Positions 21,928 through 34,137 of a stretch of 64,000 nucleotides of DNA are shown piece after piece. The DNA is taken from assembly GCA_027475525.1 (NCBI GenBank), contig JAMWFC010000054.1, forward strand, positions 62,001 to 126,000. The letters run 5' to 3'. Source of the DNA: Macrolepiota albuminosa. Lineage: Eukaryota > Basidiomycota > Agaricomycetes > Agaricales > Agaricaceae. Below the pieces are notes generated by a model, which did not search any database, had not been told where the DNA came from, and worked only from the letters and a program-made list of their open reading frames with translations. The position numbers were made by a program, and so were the translations under genes. Position 1 is the stretch's first letter. Every line of letters begins with the position of its first letter.

Positions 21928-22269
21928 CTATGGCTTCTTTGTAACAAAATCCACAGCATCATCTCCTCTAAAAATTGTATTGATGATGATTCTGCATAGC
22001 AGTTTTAGTGTCACATCATTAGCATTGATGTTGGAACCCATAATTGTGACAAGGACTCTAGAGGCATCTGTGGACAATGAAATAGCTGATGTTGAGATTG
22101 ATGGATCTTTAACAGGTACCAACAGTATACTGCTACTGTCAACATTGTCAGTGAGAGCTTCTACCCCTTTGAACTCATCATGTGTCATTTTATAGAACTG
22201 GGGAGTGCCAGTCTTCCAGGCACTGAGTAAAATGTTTAGTTCTACCCAGAAGCTGATTTTACTAGGCAC
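21928..22269 (-). pseudogene. Unrecognised ORF fragment
   Basis: 113-codon frame (SKISFWVELNILLSAWKTG, then FKGVEALTDNVDSS, ending DDAVDFVTKKP). The composition is protein-like, but no family is recognised. CpG is nearly absent. Probably part of the same decayed gene as 22566-22966. Confidence 0.35.
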
Positions 22270-22565
22270 ACAGAATGTTTTAAAGGGCTAGTTTTTAATG
22301 ATCACACTATATTTGACAGTAATATGCAAGTTGAAGTTATGATAGTACATTTGGCTAATTTATGTATTTGTTATTTCTTCTATTCAGTTATATATAAGAT
22401 ATTGTCTGGTAGAAGTCAATGAGTATAAAACATACTTAGCTTATACAATATTAGTGATGATATTTCTGAGCAAAGATATATATTTTCTTCTATATAGTTT
22501 TGGATGACACTTTTAATGCAACATTGAAGATGATCAAAATTACATTGGATCAATTTGTACTTTGA

Positions 22566-22966
22566 ACATCTGAAAGCACATATGCTTCTATCTTCATACC
22601 AATATCAAATAAATTCTTCTTCATTGTCAATTTAAAAAATGTCTCAACTTTTTCACTTGTAGTCAAAATATGTGGCAAAGTATAGTGTTCCTTGTTTGAT
22701 CACACAGCAAGCATCAGAGCTTCAATGCCAGTCTGTGCATAAGGATGGCATATATGGTAAACAATAGTATAACTATAAGTGAGTAAACTTGTCTTTTTAT
22801 CTAAATTGTTAAAAGTGGCATGTGTATGATGAAATGTAGAAATTGACACATTATGGGAAGCCAGATCATGTAATTTATGAGTGTTGCATAAAACAGTAAC
22901 TTTCTCTTCTGTGAGCTGTATTTTCTTCTTATTCAAAAGTAACTTCCATTTGGCTGCAATTTCCAA
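22566..22966 (-). pseudogene. Unrecognised decayed gene fragment
   Basis: Frame from 22966 (MEIAAKWKLLLNKKK) runs through YAQTGIEALMLAV, a TGA, then SNKEHYTLPHILTTSEKVE and FDIGMKIEAYVLSDVQ. The coding character continues past the TGA, which may be a former CGA. Function unknown. Confidence 0.4.
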
Positions 22967-23300
22967 ATGAAGCTATAAACCTTCTTTTTAAGAACATCAG
23001 ATAGAAGCTCTGTCAGATGTAGGCTGAAATATTGAAGATAGTAAGTATATAAATGCATTAGCATGCCAGTGTTCCACTTACCAGCATTCATTCACTGAGT
23101 TTCCATGCTTAATAAAAGCATTTTATAAACCTGCTTTTTTGTGCTTTTTTTGTATACATAACATTTGGACTATCTCCTTATAATAATATTGGACAGAGTG
23201 CTTCTGGAATCGTGCTTGAAGACTCTCTGCAAGGGTTCATACTTGATTTTGTGCTTCTCAAAGAGCCTGCTAATATATTATCTTAGCTTTAATATGCTCC
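22967..23300. other. AT-rich spacer, nothing recognised
   Basis: Low-complexity T-rich stretches; no supported gene. Confidence 0.35.
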
Positions 23301-23798
23301 TGTCAGGTTTCACTCCTTATCTCTTCACTCTCCTTTCATTCATTCTCTTATTTCTTCTGTCATTCTCTCATTTTACGATTTCTATTCTTTCAACATTATC
23401 TGTTAGTATTATTTTCAGTCTTTGAGATGCTTTGATTCTTTAGCTACTATTTAGACAAGTGTGGGCTCTTCAGCACCACTTTCAGAATGATTATATAAGC
23501 TGGAGTTTGCCTTTCTGACTTTCAAAGTCCAGAGTTTTCCTGCCTTATTTGTACAGTTGTTTATTTAGGCAATTTTCAAGTTTTTAAGGTTTTGTTGTAC
23601 TGTATAGTTGTTTTCCATGCTTCAGAGGCCCCAGAAGCATCCAACCTAGCATAGAGAATCTCTAGACTTGTTTTCTTTGAATCTCTCTCTGCCAGGCAAG
23701 TAGTTATCCTGATATTGTCAGTATATATTCTAATACACTTTGGATCTCCCTCTGCTAGCTGTATGACTGAGCCATAGCCTTCAAAAGTTGCTCTTACA
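23301..23798 (-). mobile_element. Solo LTR, family A, diverged
   Basis: Minus-strand copy of the 21319 LTR (TGTAAGAGCAACTTTTGAAG ... CCTGACA). Flanks GCTCC (23296-23300) and GCTTT (23799-23803) differ by two C/T changes and could be a decayed 5-bp duplication. Confidence 0.75.
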
Positions 23799-24049
23799 GC
23801 TTTGGCTTCTGTTAAGCTTTTTGTTGGTCTAAAAAATTTCAAATAACATGTTGAGATCAAGTATGCTATGGTTTATAAAGATGATGTGTTGACTGCTTGT
23901 GAGAGGCACTAGGAAGATATGTGACAATAAGATATATTTTTGCTACAAGTATAAATAATAACAATTGAGCAATAGAGAAGTTGGCTAACATGGTTCAATT
24001 TTTAATGCTTATTTATACACACCAACACAAGCATAGCATATTGTGACAC

Positions 24050-24770
24050 AACTTAGTGAGATAATAGAAGTCACATGACATTACATAGCAAGTGGAGCAG
24101 TTGTCACAGTGCTATAGAATATAGAGCCACGGACATGTCACAATATGCTGTATGATACAGTCCAGTGAATTGATTGCTTCCCCTTTCCTTCTTTTTCCAT
24201 CCCTAATGCCAGTGTATGTCTATAAAAGGGCCCTGCAGTCCTACACAAGCCTATGTATACCACTAGCAAACATCCATGCAGATTTACATTAATCTACTCA
24301 AATCTATGCAAGCCCACACTAGCCTGTGTGAGGCACCAGCAGACAGCTGCACAGGCCTACATAGGCCCACAGAGGCTGGTTGGACCAAAAAAAAGGAATT
24401 CTTTATTTAGTTCTTTATGTCTGTGGAGGAAATCAAACCTCCAGCCTTGAGGAAGTCTCCAGCAACAGAACACACTGACAATTTAATCGTTGCATCACAG
24501 ATCCATTACTAACAAATAAAATCAAAGGTCAGATAACATAATGAACAGTGACCCTCTATGTCTCCACAGATCCCTGCATAGATACTTAGAGGTGAAAAGG
24601 GGAGGCAAAGAGTTTTTGTGGCTTGAAAGAGGTGTTGGCATCAGCTGGCATCAGCTTGCATCTATTGGCAGCTGTTGGGACCTGCTGGCATCTGTTGGCA
24701 TCTGTTGTACATCCATTGGCATCTATTGGCTATCTGCTGACATATATTGATACAACACTGTACCAGCAGT
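24050..24770 (-). repeat. Composite tRNA-core repeat, CpG-depleted copy 2
   Basis: Inverted counterpart of the 4440-5990 repeat: GCCACGGACATGTCACAATA matches the 5820-5850 block, and the tRNA-like core is at 24421-24500. Compared with copy 1, most CpG have become TpG or CpA. Open frames here are incidental. Confidence 0.6.
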
Positions 24771-25260
24771 CAGGGACATAATATTTTCAGAGTTGTGCAG
24801 CAACATGTCCTATGAGCAAGCTAGTGGTAAGATAGTTTGAAATCAAAAATTTTAAGAAAAGACAGGGAGGAAAGAAAGAGACATGTGTAGTATGTATGAT
24901 CATTCTATATATACAATACAATAATAATAAGAATAAAATCATTATGTAATGTATTATGTATAATGATGATTATTATATATGATAATAATAATAAAATCAT
25001 TATATAATCATTTGTGGGAACAAACACTTATGTAATGATTTGAGAATGAGAACAGTCAAGAGGACAACCATATATCATGATGCACTGCAGGAGAGTCAAA
25101 CCCGCCACTAGTGCACAATATCAATTTATAAATATATTTCATTGAACTACAGCAGGGGCTTACTACAAGGGTGTGGTGTACAGAGTGAATATCAAATTTA
25201 GAACTTTCAACTTTAAATTTATACGTATAATTTATAACTATATATTATATCATTGCACTA
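24771..25260. repeat. Inverted-repeat partner of 45.5-45.94 kb, with a SINE-like unit
   Basis: CAGAGTTGTGCAGCAACATG (24797) is found inverted at about 45.92 kb and the similarity continues through the AGGGAGGAAAGAAAGAGACA block and AT-rich runs to a tRNA-like unit (25081-25160, minus strand; B box GGGTTTGACTC). Confidence 0.5.
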
Positions 25261-28194
25261 TACTCGAGACTCCCGGACAACACCAAGGTTCTTGTTGACT
25301 TTATTCTCAGCAGCTACAATTGTACACATGTAAGCATGAGAACCTCAAGTTTAAGTATACAGTGGTGCGCTGTATTCTCATTTTGTTCATACTGAGCTCA
25401 ACACTATTTTCCACTGAAAAACTTCAGGCAACGATCTTATTCATTTGAAAGCATATGACAATATCAAACTTTGACAGACTTGACCATAGCCCATGCATGT
25501 GCTAATGTACTTTGTATAAATATTAACTAACTTGATTCGCTTGCTCATGCTGCTGTCTGTGTCCTCACTATTGGCTGACACACTTGTGTGTGTGTCTCTA
25601 GGTGCTTTTCCAGCTCCGGCTGTAGGTGCCTCTGTCTCTGTCTCTGTTTCTGGTACAATGAGCAGGATAAACACTGAGAAGAAGACTTGAAAGGAGTGGA
25701 GAAAGGTGCCCATGTCTGTGCCTGTTTTCTTGTTTTTGTCATCAAAGCTAAAGCCAAAGCAAAACTTAACGCATTTATCAAAGTCAAGTCAAGCCTCACT
25801 CTCATGCTCACACTCAAAGTTATGTTTACATCACATGAAGATTGCAAATAAACAGATGGGCAAATAGGCCATATAGATTGTCCCATCCTTTATCACATGG
25901 ATTAGAATATTTGATTATTTCTTAGTAAAGCATAATACATATACATAGCATGTTTTTGTAAGTAATTGTAGATAATTCTCGTCATAAGGATAATTGTTGT
26001 TGTATTCCAGTCTGCTATGCTAATCCTTTGCATCAGAGTCCATATTACAGAAAGAGCAACTTCCATCATGATTAGTTTGTATAGGCATGTTAGACCTTAT
26101 CATTGTCTTTTTTTTTTTTAGAGTAGCATTTGATTTGGTGGTGTAGCCGGCACCATAGGTGTGTTTTTTCCTTTTTCTTTTTTTGCTCTATTTATACTTT
26201 TTTTTTTTTTTTTTTGAAGTAGTGTTTGGTTTGGTGGTGCAGTCTGCACCATAAATATGTTTTTTTTTTTTGCTTTACTTATATACAGGTGTGGATAAAA
26301 TTTCATTTTTGATGTACAATTCAGACTACATATAAGTATACCAGGTAATTGTATATGCATAGAACAAACATGATAGTTTTTATATATGTCAGTATAGTAG
26401 TACCATCATCTATCGTCTCAATTGTCACTTTTTGAAAAGTATGCATCCATTAGATATTTGTTATCATTTATCAATTCTTTGCAGTAGAACTCTAGTGCAA
26501 TCAGCATTAGCTATCATCATTTAGTTTAAATGTGATGTTACTTGCCTATTTTTTGTACTAGAGTCGTCAACTGTTCATTCTTGATTTTTACTTCATTAAT
26601 GGCTGCATCTGATAAGTAAAGCTGTAATGTCAGTATGTCGGTAGAAAATTTAATATTGATAATGATGCTTGCCTGCATTATTGATGGCTTTTTCTGCATG
26701 CATTAAAAAGCTGTACACTATAAACAATCAATCAAGATCATATCCAAAAGAAGCAATAAATAAGATTGTCACATACATCTTTTGTTACTTTTTATCACGG
26801 CATGATACTTTTTTGTCATGGACTTTAGCTCCATCTTTGTATCTCTGTCAATTAAAGATGACAAGTTGGCTGGTGCAGAAGATCAGTTCTGATTTGTGTT
26901 CATGAGAGGTGTGAGTCGCAAATGGAGTGTTGAGATGTGTTTTAATAGTGGTTGCCTTATGTTGATTGAGATATGTTTGCACATTATACCGGTGTATTGT
27001 ATAGTTGCAAAAGATTTCTATGGGAGTCATGAGATTGATGGTAATTTGATGTCAATTAAATTAGGTTACTAGTATACTAAAGGGTATTTTTTAACTTTAT
27101 TTATAAAAATAGCAATTGCAGAAAAGATAATGGACATACTGAATAGTCTGAGAAGTTTAGGTCACTTGGTTAGCCTTGAGCTAGAATATAGGTAGAAGAG
27201 GTAATAGACATACTGAATAATTTGAGAAGGTTATGTCACTTTGTCAGCCTTGAGTTGGGCTATGCAGGTTATGTTGAGAATTGGATGGATCAGACAATGA
27301 CTTTTTAGTCTGAATTTGAAAATGTTGAGAAATAAGCGCCAAGCACTTGGTGTGTTTATTCAAAGGGGTGGTATTGCAAAAGACATTGGTGGATAGAAGA
27401 ACATTGGATTTATGAAGTGGATTGAGTCTTTGTTACATGATTTGTTGAAGATATTTGTAGATTCAAGTTGGTAATTGTTTGCTGGAGATATATCATTAAA
27501 AATAGTAATCACAGAAGAGGTAATTGGACGTACCAATAGTTGGAGAAGCTTATACCACCTGGTCAATCTTGAGATGAGCTGTACAGGTAATATTGAACTA
27601 GGTAATAACTTTTGGTTTGAATCCAAAAATTGTGTTGAGAATGAGTACTTGACCATGTTTATTTTGGTGTTGGCACAGCACTTTCATTAATATCATTAAA
27701 GATCTCTAGTGCTAAGGAAGTGTCATACTTTGCTGCTAGTGTAAATGAGTCAAATTGATTTCAAAATTTATTTTTTGTTAGGTAATTTGTTAAAGAATGC
27801 ATGTACAGTGTGCATATAGCAATGCAGTGGTTGTGAATTTACATTTTATTCTGAATCTATGATGAAGTAGACATGATTGGCAGCTCTGGTAAGGACTGCG
27901 AAATGCCATGATCCTTGTCAGATCCTAGTATGTTTTACTAGTCCTTCTTATTGAATGATGAATATACTTACTGAAAGATAAGTTAATTGATATATTCCTA
28001 TTCCTAATAAGTGATAATGCATAGCACATATCTTAGGTAAAGCTTAAAAAGCTTAAGCTTAAACATTTAAACATGTGGCTTCAAAAATCAAAAATATTTT
28101 CTGATATGCAAGGAATAACCTCGATCTACAATCTATTTATTCTATAATCTTGGAACCATGACCCAACATATCAATGAATAATTTAATGTTTAGC
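25261..28194. other. AT-rich region with short dispersed repeats, no supported gene
   Basis: Contains two ~80-bp direct repeats with poly-T (26107-26180 and 26200-26275: TTTGGTGGTG...GCACCATA) and three diverged ~80-bp repeats near 27113, 27193 and 27510 (AGAGGTAATAGACATACTGA). A stretch at 26030-26370 resembles 47480-47640. Open frames are short and none looks conserved. Confidence 0.4.
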
Positions 28195-28461
28195 TCAATA
28201 TTTCCAAGCTCTTGGGCACAAGCATCTAATGTAGATAAGAGTAGTAGCCAAAGTAATGGATCTCAGCTTTTTTGATGATAAATCATTGCAATGTTTTTGA
28301 AGATTGTCAAATGGAATATAAGATTTTGTGTATGGGTAAATAGCTGAGTGAGAAGAAACAAGTCTTACTTCTAAAATTATAATACTTGACTTTCTTCTCA
28401 TTTGAAAGATTAGACAATGTTGTGATTGTGAGGGTCTTCTGTGCGATCTTAACAGAGGCAT
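28195..28461 (-). CDS. Hypothetical short ORF
   Basis: 88 codons (MPLLRSHRRPSQSQHCLIF start). No family recognised. It lies just downstream of the split gene ending at 28653 and could be an unrelated chance frame. Confidence 0.2.
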   Translation of the reverse strand: MPLLRSHRRPSQSQHCLIFQMRRKSSIIILEVRLVSSHSAIYPYTKSYIPFDNLQKHCNDLSSKKLRSITLATTLIYIRCLCPRAWKY

Positions 28462-28652
28462 TTAAGTGAAGTTTTCAATCCTGTTTTTGCATGTAACTGT
28501 GTTTTTCTCTTATTGCATTCAAAGTTAATATATTCAATTGCATTCAACAATTACATATATTTTATTCAGACTGCAATCCAAAGATTATGTGGAGTTCTCA
28601 GCATATACTTTAGAAAACAACTTATGGTAACATACTAATTCAATTTAATTTG

Positions 28653-29523
28653 TTACTGCGCTTTTCTTTGAAAGTCTTCATCGTCATTGAAATCTGCCTC
28701 ATTAGTCAATTTTGTACACTTTGGAGGTCGAAGTGGAAAATCTTCATTGATATCAATAATGACGCTTCTAAACTCCTCGAGATATTGCAGATTCAAGATT
28801 GCGAGATTGATTAGCTAGCTCATTTTTCAACAACTGATAGTAAGAGTTTTAGTTTATAGCACTTAAACTCTATTTGATGGAGTCTCACCATAGTCCCATG
28901 TTTAGCGACAAGAAGTAATTTATCTAGATGAATTAATAGTGCATTCTTCCACCCAATCTTGATGGTACAAAAACTGATACTTGCTTCAACAAGTTGCCTG
29001 ATGCAAAAAACTCCAGGACAAGCAATCTGCTTGTATGTCTGTCTATAAAGACTGCTTTATTTTTCAAGTAATCGATCAATAAAAGTAAGCTTACCTGCTT
29101 CCATAGTTAGAAACTAGTTTATGAAAGACAATAATATTGTTATCAGTATAATTATATCTACCGTAAAAATGCCATAATCATCTACTGCCTCAAGAAGTAC
29201 TTTTTCAGTGAGTGAATAACTCTGTCCTTTTGGTGTACAAATCCTTGTCTTTGGGCAAATAGCATATGCTTCCAGAAGAACTTGACAAGGTTTATATGCA
29301 TTTATATCACCTTCAGCAAACATTCCATCAAAATAAAAAAAAATAAGATCTAGTGCTGCTAAATCATCATTAAAGTAATTGCAATTGTTTGGTGCAATAA
29401 TAGTAACAAAGTAATATAATGAATTGGATTTGTTTCGGTGAACACTAAATTATAGCTTGAATAAGTTAAAAACAGCAATATGGCAACAAACCAATAATTG
29501 TTTGGAAAAGGAGGAAGTCTGAG
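28653..29523 (-). pseudogene. Unknown multi-exon gene, 3' half, split by the gypsy insertion
   Basis: Exons with GT-AG borders: the part next to the element (RLPPFPNNYW), 29358-29162 (ALDLIFFYFDGMFAEGD, YKPCQVLLEAYAICPKTRI, EAVDDYGIF), a 19-nt exon 29113-29095, about 29042-28889 (TYKQIACPGVFCIRQLVEAS, KIGWKNALLIHLDKLLLVAK), and 28814-28653 (LINLAILNLQYLEEFRSVI, EDFPLRPPKCTKL, stop TAA). Removing the element and one CTGAG joins GFILEL to RLPPFPNNYW in frame. No domain recognised. Splice choices are my own reading. Confidence 0.5.
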
Positions 29524-29757
29524 TGTAGCATAGTCCGCTATGTGGCATTGGCCACATAGCTTTACTTACTGTATAGTAGTCACTATTATATTATATTTAT
29601 TATAATATAATATTAATTTACATTATTATATAAATAGTTTACCAGCTGCTTACAAAGCAGCTTATCTTTTGTTTGTACTACATAGTCAATAGACCGGACT
29701 GGTCTGGTTCTGTGCAGTGTGAACATTAAGCTCACAAATTCCTGTAACTTCATTACA
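29524..29757 (+). repeat. 5' LTR of the gypsy element
   Basis: TGTAGCATAGTCC ... TTCATTACA, 234 bp, TG/CA ends. It carries an AT-rich inverted repeat (TATTATATTATATTTATTATA) and TATATAAA. 97% identical to the 3' LTR. Confidence 0.93.
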
Positions 29758-29888
29758 TTTTTTTGAATCTGCCAGCTAGGATCTATTGCCTAGCATCTGA
29801 CGTCAGTCGCTGAGTTCGTTGACAGAACTCTATCAGCTTCTCGAGCTTCTTGCACAGCCACACTGTGCAAATTTCAAACAGAGGATCG

Positions 29889-32580
29889 ATGAGTAATCCC
29901 ATACCTGCAGTGCCCACTGATGGCAGGCGAAATGCCCACGACCTACGGGGAGACCCAGCAGACACCCAGGATGCGTCAGCGTCCAATGCGGGTCAGGCAA
30001 GACCCAAGGCGCGAGACCGAGGTCAGAGCACCGACCTGACCGGAAATGAAGGCGAGGCCCGGAGAGCTGAAAGCTCACAGCAGGACGGTTAGCAACGTCT
30101 CCAGGACAAGATGCCAGGGGGATTAACTCCCCCAGTTACGCAGCTGCCAGGAGGACTGCGACGGTCTAGCTGATTGGCTTCCAAAGGACCCCCTGAGGAC
30201 AGCCAACAGTCAACAGGTGCCTATGGTGCCCCAGGAGACGCCAAGTCATCAGTAAGGACTGGGAGAGCCCTCCCTCCGAGCCGGAGTAGTGGGACCAGGC
30301 GGTCCACTGCGGGCTCAATGCCTTTTAAAATAGCAGAAGCCCGCATAGAGGAGGTACTGGAGGAGGCTGCAAGGCCTGAAGTATCCTGCACGGAAAACCA
30401 ATTCCCATGCACACCAGCAGTGGAGGAAGCTCCGGAGGTTGTAGAGCTTCCAGAGGAGGTGATGGAGTCGTCAAGTGATGACAACGCTGGAGCAGAGGAG
30501 CAGCGGCTGAAAACCGCGTACACCGTGCGCTTGCGGGTGTTCTGGGACTTGCACCCAGAGGTGATGAAATACACCACCCAAGCGTGACTCAAGCGCTACG
30601 TGTCAGCTTGCGGGTGTTCTGGGACTTGCACCCAGAGGTGATGAAATACACCACCCAAGCGTGACTCAAGCGCTACGTGTCAGCGCATATAGTAGCACTT
30701 AGGTGACAAGGGCACGAAGTGCCCAATGTATTCAGTACAAAATATACTGATTTAATGGTGAGAGTGCTCACGATGGAGCTGCAAATGTATGTGCAGCGGA
30801 AGGCCACACGGCAATCGGATATACTGATTTAATGGTGAGAGTGCTCACGATGGAGCTGCAAATGTATGTGCAGCGGAAGGCCACACGGCAATCGGGGGTC
30901 TCAACCTCCTGGAGCCACACGTCCAAGGAATGCTCGGCACAACACAATCAAAATGTCAGAATCGAGCTAGTGGAGGCACTAGCACGGGTGCAAGAAGTGT
31001 CCAAAGTAAGACCGGTGAGTACTTTTTATACTCCAGCAGGACAAGGGTGGCGTGAGGAGCCCCCACACATGCGTAACCACAACCATAGGACAGATATGTC
31101 AGGTCCGGATGGGCACAATAGTACCGTGCTCAAGGTGGAGAGCGAGGCATCTGTGATGCCGCGTGTGCCCATGGCCGAAACGTTGAGCGACAGAGTCACG
31201 TATCAACGTATGCATAATGGTGACCTCAGGACTAAGGGACAGTCCCTTATCGACAATCAGGGCATTGTATTTGAGGGCACTAAGCCCATTGACGAGATGC
31301 GTCGTCAATTCGTCACACAGGGTCAGGAGAATCAAGCTTCTCCAGTTCCAGGGCGGCGCAACGATCATGATCAAGGAGACTTCCTCAATTGAGATGGCGC
31401 CACGAGACATGATGTCCCTGGTAGCGGCCGGGATGACGGCCCTAGGTCGACTCCTCAAGACAAGGGCAATTATGCCCACAGTCAAGGAGGCTCGGGACGT
31501 CCTCTGCAGGGTGAACGAGGGAAGTCACTTCCCCATGCCGCTGATTTGGCGACTAGATCCCCGGGTCAGCGGGAGGCCATTTCAATGCATCGTGAAGCCA
31601 TGCACGATCACCTGCATCAAGTAGTCGATGATCCCCTGGGTGTAACCTTACGGTTACCAGACAGAGTGAAGCTGCGTAAAGCAGACAGTAGGCACATTCG
31701 CGCCTATACAGGCGCGTCCAAGTTCAGCGACCTGGAAGATTGGGCGATGGATGTATGCACCCATCTTGCCATGTGCTTATATGGAGGCGACCATATGGAA
31801 CGAGAACAAATCTTTGTTCTTCCTAAGTTCTTGGCCGGAGAGGCCATGGGGTGGTTTCGACGGGCAGTACTGCACGTCAACCGTGTCCAATATGACTGGA
31901 CGTTCAAAGGAGTCCTTACAGGACTGTACGATCGATTTGTACACCCCTCAACGCTCCAGGGTGCAAGGCAGGACTTCCAGTCCGCCAAGTACACCGAGAA
32001 GTTGGGAGTGCAAGGGTTCTATGATACCCTTAATGGCCATCCCCAGAACATGGCAGCATACCCGGACGGGTATACAATGCTCGAAACGTTCTTGGATGGC
32101 ATTCCAGTGGACATGCGCCACTATTTGATACGTGAGGACGGACTGTCCCCAGAAGTCAATGATGTGGAAGAGTTTGTGGCATATGCCATCAGGTATGAGC
32201 AGTCTCTGAAGACTGCTAACCACTACGAGCATTGGAGTGGACACAAAGGGGGACCCAGGTGACTACCGCCTGGTGGGACACCCTCACGGGGTCAGCATGT
32301 GGGGACCTTCCTGGCCAAAAAGACCGATTTGGACCGTGACCACAACATGCGGTTTGTTGTACGCAGAACCCCTGCTGCGAACCGAGGGCGGAGCTGCCCA
32401 CGCCCAGATTGGGTGCCGGACGGAGAACGTCCTAAACCAAGGCCGTACTTCAAACTGGCCAACCCACCAGGTCAGACGGGGACTTGTTTCGCGTGTGGCC
32501 AACCAGGCCACTACGCTACCAACTGCCCCGCAAAGCCGGGAGCCCTGAGGAAGGGGTATACACCCCGCGCCCACCTTTGA
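29889..32580 (+). pseudogene. gag: Gypsy gag (capsid and zinc knuckle)
   Basis: Start ATG at 29889 (MSNPIPAVPTDGRR). The N-terminal part is polar. The capsid-like region is at about 31620-32240 (KFSDLEDWAMDVCTHLAM, FLAGEAMGWFRR, YDRFVHPSTL). A CCHC zinc knuckle CFACGQPGHYATNC lies at about 32488-32530. Stops: TAG 30090; TGA 30171, 30585, ~30702, 31390, 32260 and 32578, where the reading continues as gag in the same frame. Two 77-bp duplications (30529, 30742) shift the frame by two bases each and together explain the apparent frame change. Gag would form the particle and bind element RNA. Confidence 0.8.
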
Positions 32581-32700
32581 GCTGCACATACTGCAGCCGC
32601 GAGTGGGAGTGACGGAGACATATCTGCCGAGTCTGAGGCAGAGCACCCCACAAATGACCAGGAGCCACCAGAGGAGGCATCAGGTGCCGAGCCCAAGAGT

Positions 32701-33429
32701 GTGGTCATGGAGGGGGAGGAGTATGTCACAGTCGACATATATGACGACGTCTACGACAACAAGTACTACAGTCGTGACAGCGACTCCGAGTGCCTAGCGG
32801 CGATGACAGATTGGCCGTCCACAAATGATCCCGAAAGGAATAACGTGGTTTGGATGAAGAAGGTGACTCTTTGTCATGCAGAGGGCACTTTGCAGTGCCC
32901 TACATTGAAACGAGCAGACAAGGAGTGCCTGGTCTCGTATGTGGACGTAGACGGCCACAAGGCATGGACCCTATGGGACTCTGGGAGTACTACATCGGGC
33001 ATAACGCCCCAGTTTGCCCATGTGTACGGAATATCTGTGCAGGAGTTGGATACGCCATTGGCATTACAGCTGGGCACCGTAGGGAGCCGAGCCATGGTGC
33101 AGTACGGGACAAATGTGAATGTCCAAACGCCGGGCTCACGTAGCCGTGAATACATGGATGTAGCGAACTTCGATCGCTACGATATGATACTGGGAACGCC
33201 ATTCATGCGGCGTAACAAAGTCATATTAGACTTTGACCATTGTCAGGTGCTAGTGAATGGGAAAGTGATCCCAGCCAAGCGAGCTACAGCAAAAGTCATA
33301 TTAGACTTTGACCATTTTCAGGTGCTAGTGAATGGGAAAGTGATCCCAGCCAAGCGAGCTACAGCAGACGACACTGATAATCGTCTGCAACGTCATCGCA
33401 CTATGGAGAAACGCAAGGACTCTCCATGA
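32701..33429 (+). pseudogene. Gypsy aspartic protease region
   Basis: Same frame as gag and RT. The active-site motif is WDSGSTTSG (about 32975) and the flap-side motif YDMILGTPFM (about 33180). A 75-bp imperfect tandem duplication (33217-33366, 25 codons, one mismatch) repeats KVILDFDHCQVLVNGKV in frame; unlike the 77-bp repeats it looks genuine. The frame ends in a TGA at 33427 and continues in the same frame. The protease would cut the Gag-Pol precursor. Confidence 0.8.
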
Positions 33430-34137
33430 CTTGGCCGGCGCAGAGTGCCGGCCGTGGAGGATGTGGAGGAGGAAGTGCAGGCTATGCCTGGACTGAGCAC
33501 AGACCACAACGTGGTAATAATGAGCGAGGAGGAGTATCAAGCCTCCAAGAGGAGCAACGAGCGAATAATCGCCCCTGAGATTCGAGGCGCAAAGCCTCCA
33601 GACAAATGCCATCGAAAGGTGAGACAACAGGAGGACTCAGTGGATGTATGTCTACCTACGTCCTCACGAGTCAAGTTGGAAGACTTGAGAGACAGCATCC
33701 GAGAGGCGGAAGCCTCAGGAGAGGGGGACACATGGTCCCTATAGAAGCGACCAGCCCCCCTGCCGGAGTATGACTGGGCATATGACCCCTGAATGCCGCA
33801 AGAGTGGAACAAGCTGGTGGCAGCCACATGTGCGTGAAATGCACACCAGAGACGGATGACCGTCAAATCAGCGTCTCGCCAGCCAGCATCGGACGAGGTG
33901 TCTGTAGCGTACTCACTTGTATGTGAGGGGAAAAGCCTCGTGGCTTATAAGGCAGCGGCAGCGGATGCTCTGCTGAGACTACATATACCCAATGACAGTG
34001 TCACTTGGGTGCTCGCAATGTGCGAGCAGTATGCACCGCCGCCTTGGCTGCCCTCAGAGACGGTGGAAGTACTTCCCCTGGTGCGTATAAAGGGGAAGCA
34101 GAAGGCGACAAGCCTTCGTGAGGAAGATATACCTTGA
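33430..34137 (+). pseudogene. Gypsy pol linker between protease and RT
   Basis: Continuation of the gag-pro frame, interrupted by TAG (33742) and TGA (about 33790, 33835, 34135). Contains SEEEYQASKRSNERI and NDSVTWVLAMCEQYAPPPW, the spacer before RT seen in related Agaricomycete gypsy elements. In the CpG-stripped relative the codon matching the last TGA reads Gln, in line with a former CGN. Confidence 0.65.

Noticed and set aside
23576..23860. 94-codon ORF (-)
   Set aside because: It lies almost entirely in the family A solo LTR (23301-23798) and is not a gene.
26118..26360. 80-codon Lys-rich ORF (-)
   Set aside because: Generated by two direct repeats with poly-T tracts; no protein character beyond that.
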